64,000 nt of DNA. Source: Siphonodentalium dalli. Lineage: Eukaryota; Mollusca; Scaphopoda; Gadilida; Siphonodentaliidae. The DNA lies in contig CP136064.1 in NCBI GenBank assembly GCA_032622095.1, positions 3,654,280-3,718,279 of the forward strand. The letters run 5' to 3'. Made by a program: the position numbers and the translations under genes. Positions within the stretch are counted from its first letter, which is position 1; every line of letters starts with the position of its first letter. The notes under the pieces are model-generated. The model was not told the DNA's origin, made no database searches, and worked only from the letters and a program-made list of their open reading frames with translations. Of this stretch, positions 1 to 11,750 are shown in pieces.

Positions 1-893
1 GTTTGGTCGATGAACGGAAGAAAATAAACTTACAAAAAATATCAAAACGTGTGCATTTATATAGAATACGGTACACTACGACAATGACCCCTGTCACTAC
101 GCTAGACTGGTGTGCATTTATGTATACATGCACACGGTGTGCATCTATGTATAAAACATTGCGACAACGACCCCATTAGCATCAGTGTCAGCTGTATTCA
201 CTCACATCTGGACCATTTTGGGGATAATATATGTGCTGATGATGCTCACTTCAATTGAAAGATGTAGGGGGGGGGGGGGTGGGGGGGGGGGGGGGCAGCA
301 CACAATATATTTGATAAAATCACTGTTTTGATGTACTGAGGCAGGATTTCGACTTATTACACTGGTTCAGTTTGTCAGTTAGAGACTTGGAGTGGCAACC
401 TGGGCAAGCCTGGATAGAATTTTTTTTTGAGTGTCTGTCATTTACCTGGTATCAATAAATAGCAGCAATTAGTTGTTTTTTAGCCCATTCCAATGCACAA
501 ATTAGATTCATTGATGCCATAGCAACTTTACAACAAATTTAAAACACGGAAACGTGAAACGAAACGACGCTTAATTATATCACTTACTCAAGTTACTAAA
601 ACTATTAATGTCGATCAAATTGGAAAATTAGGATTACTATACGTGATCGGGACTTTTGCATACATTGTGTACTGTGCTAAGTCACTGAACTGCCCATTGC
701 TAATTTCAAATTGGCCGGATCGGATCAGATTAATTGGAAGTTGTCCGATATAGTAGCGCAAATTAGTCCGCAGAAAAAATCCTACGCCGTGCTTCCCCCA
801 AGGAAACACGAGCACATGTTTCAAAACGCGGCGATTTAAAAACTACCCAGTATGTTTTTTTTCGGAATTTCCTCCGCTAAATCTCCAACTAAC

Positions 894-1362
894 GCTGATG
901 TGGTCATTGTCACAAGGCATTGATCACATTCGTAGCCAGCTTTTTAAATCGATCACAAATGTAGCCAGCTTTTCTATGGTGATCACATTTGTAGCCAGCT
1001 TTTCATATTCATGCGAGCCTCAATGAACAAGATTAGGTTAAGCTCATTGTTCTGAGTTGATGGATGAAAAACAACTTGAATTTTAATTTGATATTAGTTC
1101 ATCAAATAACGTTTCTGATCAATGTCGTTAGAATGCTCGAATTATATTCCAATATAAGTTAATAAACGAAGTCAGTTTTGGAGAATGACGTCGACATTTG
1201 AGTCACGAGCGCGATGACGTCGTATTTCGCGCCATATAAAGCATGCAATTAGAAAAGCTGGCTACGAATGTGATCGCCGGTGAAAAGCTGGCTACATTTG
1301 TGATCGATTTAAAAAGCTGGCTACGAATGTGACCGGAGCCTTGTGACAATGACCCCATTGGC
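894..1362. mobile_element. Foldback MITE with 3+3 subterminal motifs, copy 1
   Basis: A 469-bp element with inverted termini GCTGATGTGGTCATTGTCAC (left) and the complement of GCCAATGGGGTCATTGTCAC (right). The 9-bp direct repeat CCAACTAAC flanks it exactly (885-893 and 1363-1371). Each arm carries three direct copies of a motif like GATCACATTYGTAGCCAGCT, the two arms facing each other. There is no transposase frame. The 9-bp duplication suggests Mutator-like or Merlin-like mobilisation; this is inference. Confidence 0.8.
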
Positions 1363-2060
1363 CCAACTAACACCCTTAACTTGTGGAATATATTACACTT
1401 GTGCTGATTTAACTTGTGACATCTCCGTGTATCTTACGTCAAACGAGAAAAACACGACGAAGTGTATTTCTTGGTTGGAGTTTCCCCCCAGTGGCAGCCA
1501 TTTTTTCTGGGTTTTTCACGTTCGAAAAATAGAAAGTCGTAAATAGTGCGGACGTGAAGGCAGCGATAATTCGCAGTTTGCGATCAATCATCAATCGCGG
1601 ACAATTTAGGTTAGAGGTTGCATTAAAATTACATTTATAGGTCCTGTATACGGAACGGATCAGTAACATGTTTTCGGTAAAACGCGTTGTATTGGTAGGG
1701 GGATTTGATATTTAGTGCCCAGTACTGGTAATTGAATTGTCTTTGCCGCGGATAATACATCTACTTGTTGATTTCCCCTTAATTATATATTTTTTGTGAA
1801 GATAATGGGCGCCGGACAAACTGACTGACGATAATAAGGCGGCGCCGGTCATCAGTGTATTTGGCTCGGTCAATGACCGTGTCCGACCTCTTATATCCAG
1901 GCTTGAACCTGGGAAGGTTGCGTACTACAAGATAACTCGTAGTGGCACTCAACGACGAGAGAATCACCAAATCGATTCTCGTAATGATTCTCGAAAAACT
2001 TTGTCAATTTTCAATGCTTTATGACTAATTTGATTCTCGCAAAATTAAATGGATTTTGAG
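1363..2060. other. Unassigned AT-rich spacer
   Basis: Short overlapping frames on both strands, none with family features. I see no repeat unit or RNA gene here. Confidence 0.5.
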
Positions 2061-2104
2061 CCCTGGTGGGGGACCGGCTTGGGATCCGTGTGAAGCCGAC
2101 TTTC

Positions 2105-2300
2105 GGTGTGAATAATAGTTGGTTTGTGGGCCGACTGAGCTGCATCTTCGACATGGTCAAGGGTTCGAATCAGACAGTGTCGGTCAGACTTTGTGTCGCC
2201 ATCTACATCCCCAGTAGCATGGGCATCATGAATCAACCAGTGATGCCATGATCAGTGCTCTGAGAACGATTCCAGAAGCAAAAGCTTGTATAAAAAAAAA
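2105..2300 (+). repeat. tRNA-derived SINE-like unit
   Basis: A box-A-like stretch (GGGCCGACTGAGC near 2128) is followed about 35 bases later by GGTTCGAATCA (near 2162), a good B-box. A non-tRNA body and a short A-rich end (TATAAAAAAAAATTG near 2290) follow. This is the layout of a tRNA-derived SINE. Only one copy is in the window, so the family is not proven. Confidence 0.45.
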
Positions 2301-2309
2301 TTGAAAACA

Positions 2310-4590
2310 GTCGTGAATTTCGTACCTCCGCCCCTCTCATAAGGCCAAAGTGAAAAATAGGTGTGTTTCCACTCCCATCCATAAAAAAAACAGGGGCGGG
2401 GGGGTGGCTTCTCACTTTATTTTTTTTTTTCACTTTATTTTTTCGCGGGGAAATTCAAATATCATATTTGTGCTATCTTTCTAATAATTATGTCATTTAT
2501 GAACTTATTGTGAAGGCTAACAAAGTATGTACTGAATTTCAGTGCCTTGTATTTAATCTACATGTGCAAATTGTACATATGTTCATTAATATTCAATAAA
2601 ACAACTAGTTTCAATATTTACAACAGTGTAGAATAACTTTCCACATAATTGGGCGTCAAGGCCTTTGGGGTGATTCTTTTCATAGACTTGAAAAAAGGTG
2701 TTGCAGTGGGGAACCTTTGTCATTTTGTTTCTGCCTTGCGCCATGTGTATGCATTTAAAAAACTTAAGTGCCAACACGTTGCTGGCACTTGTTTGGGACG
2801 ACATGTTGACACTATTTCCCGGATGTTGGCAAAATTGTTTTAGATCTTCCGATAAATATACACTCCGGCTTCCGTTCGGTAAATTACCGTAGGCCTATAT
2901 CATCCGGTTGTTACAGTCCGTTCTTTTCAGACACCGTTGGAAGTTTTGGAACAGATGTATTCTTTGCGATTGCGTTCGCGTAAATATTGTGTAGCATTAT
3001 TTTGCCGGTATATTTGGGCATGTCGTTAGTTGACGTACATTAATAATGCGGTCATAAACTCAACACCCTAATGCCGCCATGGAGCTTCATTTTACAGTGT
3101 GTCTGAAAACCATGTGCGCGTTTGTTTTTGTTTACAATCTGTTGCTATATCAGTCACAACACGGAATTTTATTGTCAGTGGGTCGATTTAATAACCAAAT
3201 AAGGAGACAATTTTAGTATGCTTGTTTATGTGAGAGGTCTATATATAACAATATAAATAGCAGGCCTCGCATTATCAAAATCAGTGCGAGGCTGCCAAGG
3301 AGGCCCCGCAAAAGAATTTACGAGGCTGCTTTTGTTCGTTGGGGGCCTACATTTGTTTATAGAATCCAAATTAACCTAAAATTGGCTATTCCAAAACTGC
3401 TAACCGACAGTGACAAATATTTTACTAAATTAGTAAAATTACTACTATTTTGTTTAGGCGAGAGATTAATGTTGATGCATTTCCTCGACATAGTTTACAG
3501 TATGCCTTCGTGACAAATGACCGACCTTTATCATCAACTGTTGTTTTAATTTCAAAGTTGTCTTTAAAAGTAAATTTGTCAAACGTAGAGACAAGAATTG
3601 TTTTGTCTTAACTCTTTCGTTGCCGAGCTAATTTTACACCTAAATTGCCGGAGAATTTATGAGAAAACTGATTTTATTGTGGAAAAGTATGATACAATGA
3701 ATAGTCTTCTTCTTATGAAATAATGTTTCAAATATTAAGGACATGTACATGTATGTATGTGATTAGCCAAAGAATTGCGGCTGAATATTTTGCCGAAGAA
3801 TATTCACGACAATTAAGGGGCATAACTCCTTGTAACCCAAGGGAAATAACTCCAAATACGGATTTTTTGCAATAATCCAATTGAAAAATGGCCCACAACC
3901 TGCTATATTCAATATTGGTTTTCTGAGACAGTATTCCAACGATGATGATCTGATAAATCTTTCTACTGTCTTTCTCATTTTAAAAACTTGTAAGAGTAAA
4001 TTACTAGGGTCTAGTTCTGTTATAGCTGGACCATATGTGACGAGCTACACAATGCAGCAGCCGATTTAGACTTTAGTTGCGACAGTTTACTACGAAAATA
4101 GCTAGGTTTTTTAATTGAGGAAAATGGCAATTTTGACTGTCAAAAACAAAACAAAAATTGTGATATATAATTAAATCTCTAACTACAAGCTTATCATCAT
4201 TGTGCTATAAATACAATAACAGAAATAACACATATGCATGTGGTCTAAACTGTCACTGAGGCACGCTGGGGCCTGTGGGAGTTTATAATCACGCCGTTTG
4301 TTTTAATGAATTACGTTTTTACCTTGAAAAATAGGTGATTCATTCAGCAAAAACGGCAATTTTGACTATTAAAAAAAATAATAAAACAATCTAAAGTACA
4401 CATAATCTTTATTGTAATGTCAGGTTGTCATACTATCATGTTTAAATTAGTTAATGCATTGGTAAAATGCAGATCTTTCATATAAATAATTGTCTAAAAT
4501 TATTTTTCTTAAATTGTCGGCCATTTTGGATTTCCGACTGCGGATCTTACATTATGTTTACAAACTTATTTCATTATTTTAATTTTCAAA
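2310..4590. other. Intergenic spacer, no gene seen
   Basis: AT-rich sequence with short shadow frames only. A fragment at 2330-2400 (GGCCAAAGTGAAAAATAGG and a G-rich run) is the inverse complement of the G-rich end of the duplicated block at 5340-5367 and 5780-5806, so it is probably the end of the same repeat. Confidence 0.5.
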
Positions 4591-4597
4591 CGTCTTA

Positions 4598-5806
4598 TTA
4601 AAAAGGATTAAAATTCAGATATATACTGCAGAATTTAATTAGAAACAATTAAAACAATAATTTTATGAAACTTGAAAAACTTTATTATTGTCATTCAGTT
4701 GTGATCAAAATAATTACGGTTACAATTATGATTTAGATGCACGTTCCGGACCCCGGATTGAGTCCTCTTGACCGGAACCCGCCGTGTGGTCGCGTGGTTG
4801 TTGACGAGGCCGCCGAAGAGACCTCGTTGACTTTTTTACGGGGCCGGGCCTCGTGATAATGAGAGGCCTGATAAATAGTGTAGTATTACCGCTATACTTA
4901 AAGTAATTGACCACCAATAACGTGGTGTCACCCCGTTAATATGGCGGTACTATACCGCGGTATCCTCCAATACCGCGGTACTGATACTGCTTGTTAACGC
5001 GAACAAGTATGTGTGAGTAAATACCTCCCCTCAAAGAGTTCCATGAAAATCACTGCGGTATTCAACAAAATTAATGCGGTGCCCGCTTAAAGACCGCTGT
5101 ATCATTATCGCCCAATACCGTAACTCCACCGCCATGACCGTCTCGATACCGCTACCGTTTATTACCGGTATCACCGCGGTCATGACCAGGGTATCACCCC
5201 GTTTTTCTGGTCAATTACTTTGAGAATAGCGGTAATTCACGTGGAAATAGTAAATACATCGTATTTTATTTTTCGGGATTTGGAAAATAAATAAAGTGAG
5301 TTTCGTCGGGGGGGTTTTGAGGTGGGGCGGGCGGGGGAGTGGAAACATGCCTATTTTTCGCTTTGGCCTAAAAAGGATTAAAATTCAGATATATACTGCA
5401 GAATTTAATTAGAAACAATTAAAACAATAATTTTATGAAACTTGAAAAACTTTTTTATTATTGTCATTCAGTTGTGATCAAAATAATTACGGTTACAATT
5501 ATGATTTAGATGCACGTTCCGGACCCCGGATTGAGTCCTCTTGACCGGAACCCGCCGTGTGGTCGCGTGGTTGTTGACGAGGCCGCCGAAGAGACCTCGT
5601 TGACTTTTTTACGGGGGCCGGGCGGCCGCGGCCTCGTGATAATGAGAGGCCTGATAAATAGTGTAGTATTAATTCACGTGGAAATAGTAAAAACTGCGTA
5701 TTTTATTTTTCGGGATTTGGAAAATAAATAAAGTGAGTTTCGTCGGGGGGTTTTGAGGTGGGGCGGGCGGGGGAGTGGAAACATGCCTATTTTTCGCTTT
5801 GGCCTA
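4598..5806 (+). repeat. Local tandem duplication (two units)
   Basis: A block starting AAAAAGGATTAAAATTCAG occurs at about 4598 and again at about 5370. It runs through a shared GC-rich segment (GACGAGGCCGCCGAAGAG) and a G-rich end at 5367 and 5806. The copies are nearly identical apart from small indels. The first is interrupted by the 344-bp element at 4889-5232 and the second is not. The frames through the GC-rich part are not a recognised protein. Confidence 0.85.
4889..5232. mobile_element. TA-flanked MITE inserted in duplicated block
   Basis: 344 bp with inverted ends CCGCTATACTTAAAGTAAT and its near complement, flanked by TA on both sides (4887-4888 and 5233-5234). The second copy of the surrounding block has a single TA at this spot (near 5668), an exact paralogous empty site. 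The interior is rich in ACCGCGGTA palindromes. No ORF. The TA duplication suggests a Tc1/mariner-type source. Confidence 0.88.
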
Positions 5807-6755
5807 ATGTCATGACCAGTGATGTCATTAGGTTGGGCACACCATCGGAATGGGAGGCGGTGCTAAATGGTGGTCCCATGCGCAACAAAATCCGCACATA
5901 AAGATCCCTAAAGTGGCGAAGGAGTCAGATTTGGTTAAAAAAAGAGGCACCTGCACTGACAACTCTAGTCTAAAGACGACTCCCGCACTTCTCTCCCTCT
6001 CTTGTTCATTTACAGCAGTGAATCTGAATCTTGTACGGCACAGTATCCTTTCAGACGTATAACTATAAGTGCCAGGGAATGTTGCAACAGAAATTTCATA
6101 GGGGGGGCCAAGATGTATTTTTGTCACTAATTAAATTGTACGATACTTTTCTCATTAATGGTATTCTAAGACAGTTGTGGATACTAATGGTATAGGGCCG
6201 ATTCTGATAACGGTGGAAAGGTATAGGCCTACCAGGACTGTCATATTGTTCAGCAATGTGATTGCGTGTAAATTTACAACACAGGCCTAAACGTTTCTCT
6301 ATTCTAAGTCATGATTTCTTTATTTAACAAATACAAAATATCTCCCTCAACAAACCACCATGAATGATGGAATTTCAAGTTTCCAAATCTATAATCGGGT
6401 GAATGCGATCATCAATAAAAATACAGATTAAACGTGATATAAAACTCATTTGCAAAGTAAACACCTACACGATTCGACGCAAAGCGGAAAAGGAAGTTCG
6501 GCGGCCGTGTGCGCAGAGGGAGATGCGTGTAACATATTATTGGAACTACTCTTTCTCGAGAAACAGACCTGACCTGATGGGAAGGCGACAATTAACCCGC
6601 CCAGATTCAATCCGCCATCACAATTTAACGCATGGGAGTAGTTAAGTTGGGACACAGGGGTTTTTGAACTTTTTTTTAATTTCGAAGTGACTAACGAACG
6701 GTATAGGGGGCCTACCGGTGTTCCTATAACCAGAATTGGTTCCAGCACTCAGAGA
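5807..6755. other. Spacer with no recognised gene
   Basis: Several overlapping 60-100 codon frames on both strands but none with family features. An imperfect palindrome around CCTAATGTCATGACC lies near 5802-5835. Confidence 0.45.
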
Positions 6756-6756
6756 C

Positions 6757-6767
6757 GTGGCGACCGT

Positions 6768-6805
<38 letters not shown>

Positions 6806-7185
6806 CGGGGGGGGGGGGGGGGCGGGGCGGGGGCGTGTCTCACCCCAAACTTTGGTCAAAATTTTCAACAGTAGGAAATTTCATGCCTGCCAAAACGTTA
6901 GTTGGAAATTTCACACCAACAATAGTTGAAAATGTTCTTGTACTTTGATTTTCGAACAATTTATTAATTTTCCAACCTTGGGGGAGGGTGACAGGTTGGG
7001 ATTCCAACACTTGGAAATCTTGTGTCCTGGTCCCTCCCCCGTCGCCAGTCAAAAATTGGTAGTTAATTTAAGAAAAGAGTATTGTCATACATTTGGTCAA
7101 CAATGTCATTGGAATTGTCATCAGTTAGAAATTTTCCAACCTAAGTGGGGGTGTCAAGTTTGAAATTTCCAACTGGTTCAAAGTA
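6757..7185. mobile_element. Truncated copy of the 34.7-kb hAT-type element
   Basis: After a long G-run (about 6770-6832), the sequence repeats the left third of the element at 34721: GTGTCTCACCCC, TTGGAAATTTC units and GTCCTGGTC with the same spacing. It stops near 7185 without a right terminus. Confidence 0.7.
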
Positions 7186-7299
7186 ATTTTTTCAAAGAAC
7201 ACCCAAGAAATATAATATTGTTTTTATAGTACATCATTCATCACAGTGTTCAGTACATATTCCCATATTTGATTCTTAGATATGGACTTTGTTTTTCTT

Positions 7300-10294
7300 G
7301 GACCATTGCCTGTATCTATATCTATATTTGCGAATGTCTGTCTGTCTGTCTGTCTGTCTGTAGATGTGTTCTATAGAAATTCACAGGGGACCATTTAGAT
7401 GATACCAAATGGGTCTACTAGGGGTAACTTTTTACGAGAAAGATAATGGTGGGGGTTAGAATTTTCTAAAGTGACGCAGTTTTTGTCAGGGGCAGAAAAG
7501 GGGGAGGAGCAGATTTTTTTTTTGCCGATTGCCACGAAACTTACCTACATGTATAATCATCCCCATGATATGAAGAATCTAACGGTGCGGTTTAAATATG
7601 TAAAAAATGGCGTCGTTCGAGTCAGGGATGCATGGAAGGGGAAAGGGGCACCAAAATTGATCAAATTAATTTTAGCGACGATTTCCACCAAATTGATATA
7701 TATTCTTCTTCGTGATACAAGGAATATAATTGTGCGATTTAACAACGCCAAATTGTTGTCGTTTGGATGAGAGATTGGGGGTGGGCACTAAATTTGATAA
7801 TAATTGGTTTAGTCGCCGATTGCCACCAAACTTATACAAAATCATCCCCATGGTATGAGGAGTCTAATGGTGTGGCTTAAATCTGTCAATTGTGGCCTCA
7901 TTCGAGTCAGGGTGCATTGAAAGGAAGAGGGGCGCCAAAATTGATGCACATTTTTTTAGCGCCAATTTCCACCAAATTGATACACGTTCTTATCCATGAT
8001 ACGAGGAATCTAATCGTGTGATTTAAAGACGCCATAGTGGTGCTGTTTGGGTGAGAGATGGGGAGGGGAGGGTGGGCACCAAATTTGATAAAAAAAACTT
8101 GTTTAGTAGCCGATTATCACCAAACTTATAAATAATGATCTCCATGATATCAGGAGTGTAATTATGTGGGTTAAGGATGTCACAAGTGGGGCCATTCGAG
8201 TTAGTGGTGTATAGAGGTGAGAGGGACACAAAAATGAGACGAATATGTTTAGCGCCGATTTCCACCAGATTGATACATATTCTTCTTCGTGATACGAGGA
8301 ATCTTATCGTGTGGTTTAGATACACCAAATTGGTGCCCTATGGGTGAGAGATATGGGGACCTTAAATTTGATACGAATTTGTATACTCGCCAATTTTCAC
8401 CAATTTTATATATATACATCTCTAATCTCTAATGGGTCTTAGTGTGTGCAGCTTGAGTCCGAAATAGGGACGGGAGGGTCACCAAAACTGATACAAAATA
8501 TTTTTAGTACCAATTACCATCAAATTCAGACACGTTCTTCTCAAATGATACGAGAAATCAAATCATGCTGTCTGTCTTTCTGTCTATCTGTGTGCGTTAT
8601 ATATATAACTTCACGCGGTACAATCGAGATGGCACCAAAGCGTTCTATGAGGGGTAACTTTTTACAAGGAAGATAATGGTGCGGTTTTAAATTTTCTAAA
8701 GTGATGCTGTTGGTGTCGGGAAGAAAAGGAGTGGGTAGGCAAAATTAAAAGAATATGGTGACATAGTTTTGTCGCCGATTTCCACCAAACGCATACACAA
8801 TTACCTCCGCGATATGGCGTTGTTCGAGTCAGCGTTGCAGGGGTGGGGCATCAACAATTGATTTAATAAACTATTTTTAGCCCAGATTTCCACCAAATTG
8901 ATATATTATTATTCTCTATGATACGAGGAATATCATCGTGTGATTTAAAGACGCCAAATTGCTGTCGTTTGGGTGAGATATGTGGGGTCATAACTATGCT
9001 CAGAATTTGTTTAGTTGCGTATTACCACCAAACCTATATATAAGCATCTCCAGTATATCATGCACCCATGAGTATAATGAGCGTGGTTTAAATATGTCAA
9101 AAGTGACAAAAGCTGATACAAATATATTTGGCACTAATTTCCAAGAAATTCATACACGTTTTTCTCTAATGATATACGATGAATTAAATCACATTTGGTG
9201 TCGTATTGGGTCACGGATGGCGAGAGGATATGCACTATCATTGATAAGATTGCTATTCGCCGATATCCACCTATAAGTTATATATAGTCACCCAAGCCAT
9301 CCCCATATCATTTTAAGGAGTTTTGGGCGTTCACATTTCATAACCTCGACAAATGGTGACCCATTTAATTAATTTCAACAATTATATCTTCTCAACTGTC
9401 ATATTTATATGGGGAAGGCAATCAGGGCATTCACACAATGAGCTAGCAAAAAGATATACATAGAAGAAGCATTAAACGTATATTTATCATTCTATTTAAG
9501 AGATACATATATTCGTGCAAACTGAAAGAGCTCGAACCGTCAGAGGATTGCATATATATTATAACACAATTGAGTCTGTTCCATTCAATCCACAAAAAAG
9601 TTACAATTTGTCAAGAGATATGGAAGTCCTGTTCAAAAATAGTGGTCACAGTGTGCAGTCAAATATAGTTTCTTCTGATCCTCCAATACTGACATCTGAC
9701 AAGGATTTTAGAACAGACTCATCGACTGACATAAACAACTCAAAATCTCGCTCTGTGTCTGGGACATGTAGCTGATATACGGGCGCAGCAACATTTCTTT
9801 TAAACTGAGAATATTTAGCCAATATATAGCACCATGAACAGAGGAGCACCTGGAAATTTCTTTGAAACATCTGTATCTTCATGGAGATATGATAGCCAGG
9901 TGTTCTCAAGATCTTAGTCTAACCCACTAGATTGATTGATACATCTCAATATGTAAAACCCAATTGTCGTCGTTTATTTTTGCGAACTAATGTGTTTATG
10001 ATGTCCATGTATCATATTATAACGTCTGAAGTATACGCAGTTGTAAATAAATAAATACTTCATTATTGGTGGAACGGATTAATCGCGATAAACAAAATGA
10101 CAATTGACAAGGTGAGCCACTACTTATATTCCATGACTGTAATAATCATGTTATGTGATGCTATTTGAATATACAATTTATGAAAATACGTATAACACTT
10201 TAAGCAAGAGTATTCTCTATTCCCAACAAATATCCACAGCATGCAGAGGGTTTCACATCGCATTAACCTGTGCAACGCCGGGTAACCCTGCTAG
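7300..10294 (+). mobile_element. Helitron-like element with internal tandem expansion
   Basis: The right end GCAACGCCGGGTAACCCTG plus CTAG, followed by T, is a typical Helitron 3' terminus. The left end is uncertain and is placed before a TCTATATTTGCG and (GTCT)n stretch near 7315. The interior from about 7500 to 9300 consists of diverged half-units of about 145 bp, recognisable by GCCGATTTCCACCAAA and GATACGAGGAATC. No Rep/helicase frame, so non-autonomous. A short frame at 9515-9775 is unassigned. Confidence 0.6.
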
Positions 10295-10544
10295 TATATA
10301 TATATTTTTTTAATCTAAAAAAAGTTCACATTTTGTATTTCTAACATAATCTACCATGAAGTATACTCTTGAAATGTTGCACCAATGGGCATGGTTTCTG
10401 TGATTACTTACATACTTGAACAGAATCCTTTATTTGGAAAAAATTGGGTCCACAAAGACCTTAACACCGTAGGTAAATCACACGTCTCATTATTGACCTC
10501 CAATCTGTTGTCTCAAATTATAAGGCTTCTAATCTAAAAGCGTA

Positions 10545-11410
10545 CCCTGATACCACCATGGTAAGCCACCATGTTATATGTATATTATACCATAGTAAAA
10601 GCATGGTATATTTTACCAAGGTACAAAGTATCATGGTAAGTTGTACAGTACATTTTACGGTGCGGCCAAAATACTACGGTAAACTTTACCATGGTAAAAG
10701 CATGCTTTTACCATGGTAAAAGCATGCTACATTTCACCTAGGTAAAAACAATACCATGGTAAGTTTCACAGTAAATTTTACCATGTGGCCAAACTGCCAC
10801 GGTAAACTTTACCATGGTGAAAGCATGCTACATTTTTGTACCATGGTAAAAATACCATGTTAAAGGTACTCAACCCGATAAAACTCCTCTCAATTACTAT
10901 TTCAATGGCTTCGGGGGTCAAAAATATTTGATTCGAGTCGAGGAAGTCACCCATCAAAGCTCAGATTTGTTAGATATCGATTTTAGAAATCTATTATTTT
11001 TCATTATCGGGAATACTATCTGGCCCAGAACTCAGTCAAAATTGCGTTAAAATTACCACTTGATTTTAGAGTTATTCATCCTTGTCTGTTTGAATAGATT
11101 TGGAGTACACATCCAGAGCAGATTACGGCAGTTATTAGTACTGATCTCGAGAACATAACAAATTTGAAAAATCAATATCTAATAACTCTGAGCTTTGTTT
11201 GATGGGTTCCTCGACTCGAATCAAATATTTTTTACCCCCAAAGCCAAAGAAATAGTAATATAGGACCCTCTGATCGGATTGTTGTTGTTGGAATCTGTTG
11301 AGATGGGGACCCTCTTTACGGGTTGAGTACCTTTAAGTTGCACAGTGAATTTTACCATGCGGCTAAAATACCATGGTTAACTTTACCATGGTATTTTTGC
11401 CATTTAGTGC
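10545..11410. repeat. ACCATGGTA-rich palindromic array, split by a MITE
   Basis: Repeated TTTACCATGGTAAAAGCATG and GCCAAAATACCACGG-type blocks of roughly 90-100 bp run from about 10545 to 10860 and resume at about 11337-11410. The gap is the TTAA-flanked element at 10864-11332. Each block is largely self-complementary. Confidence 0.8.
10864..11332. mobile_element. TTAA-flanked MITE, AGGTACTCAA family, copy 1
   Basis: 469 bp with inverted ends AGGTACTCAACCCG, flanked by TTAA on both sides. Long self-complementary arms contain GATTCGAGTCGAGGAA and, on the other side, its complement. TTAA target choice is the piggyBac hallmark. No transposase frame. Confidence 0.85.
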
Positions 11411-11750
11411 CCTTTAGTGTTTGTCACTAACGAGTGGTATTCCGTTCTTTAACGTCAATGCTAAAGAGCGGTATAGCCTGCATCAGCATGTATACCCCTC
11501 TTGGGCATATGTGACTTAAGAGAGGTACCGCTCATTAGCCACGGACTTTTCATTTTTAGTAAAAATATTACTGGTAGTTCGTGACATTATATAGGCCTAA
11601 ACAGAATGGGCACGGAAACGCACATAAGTTACAATATTTTGCATAAAAAAACACAATTGTGGTCAGTGATGACGGATTATAAATGTTAGTTCATATATAT
11701 ATAGGAATATTATATAGATATAACGAATTAAGAGTTCGATATAATGTGAA
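11411..11750. other. Short spacer before LINE
   Basis: A few inverted GAGCGGTAT/ATACCGCTC motifs at 11430-11540 suggest a degraded foldback element; otherwise nothing is seen. Confidence 0.4.

Noticed and set aside
2105-2300. A functional tRNA gene
   Set aside because: Box A and box B spacing fits, but no acceptor stem or anticodon arm closes; a SINE-like origin is more likely.
6687-6948. Poly-Gly frames
   Set aside because: Translation of a long G-run; low-complexity artefact.
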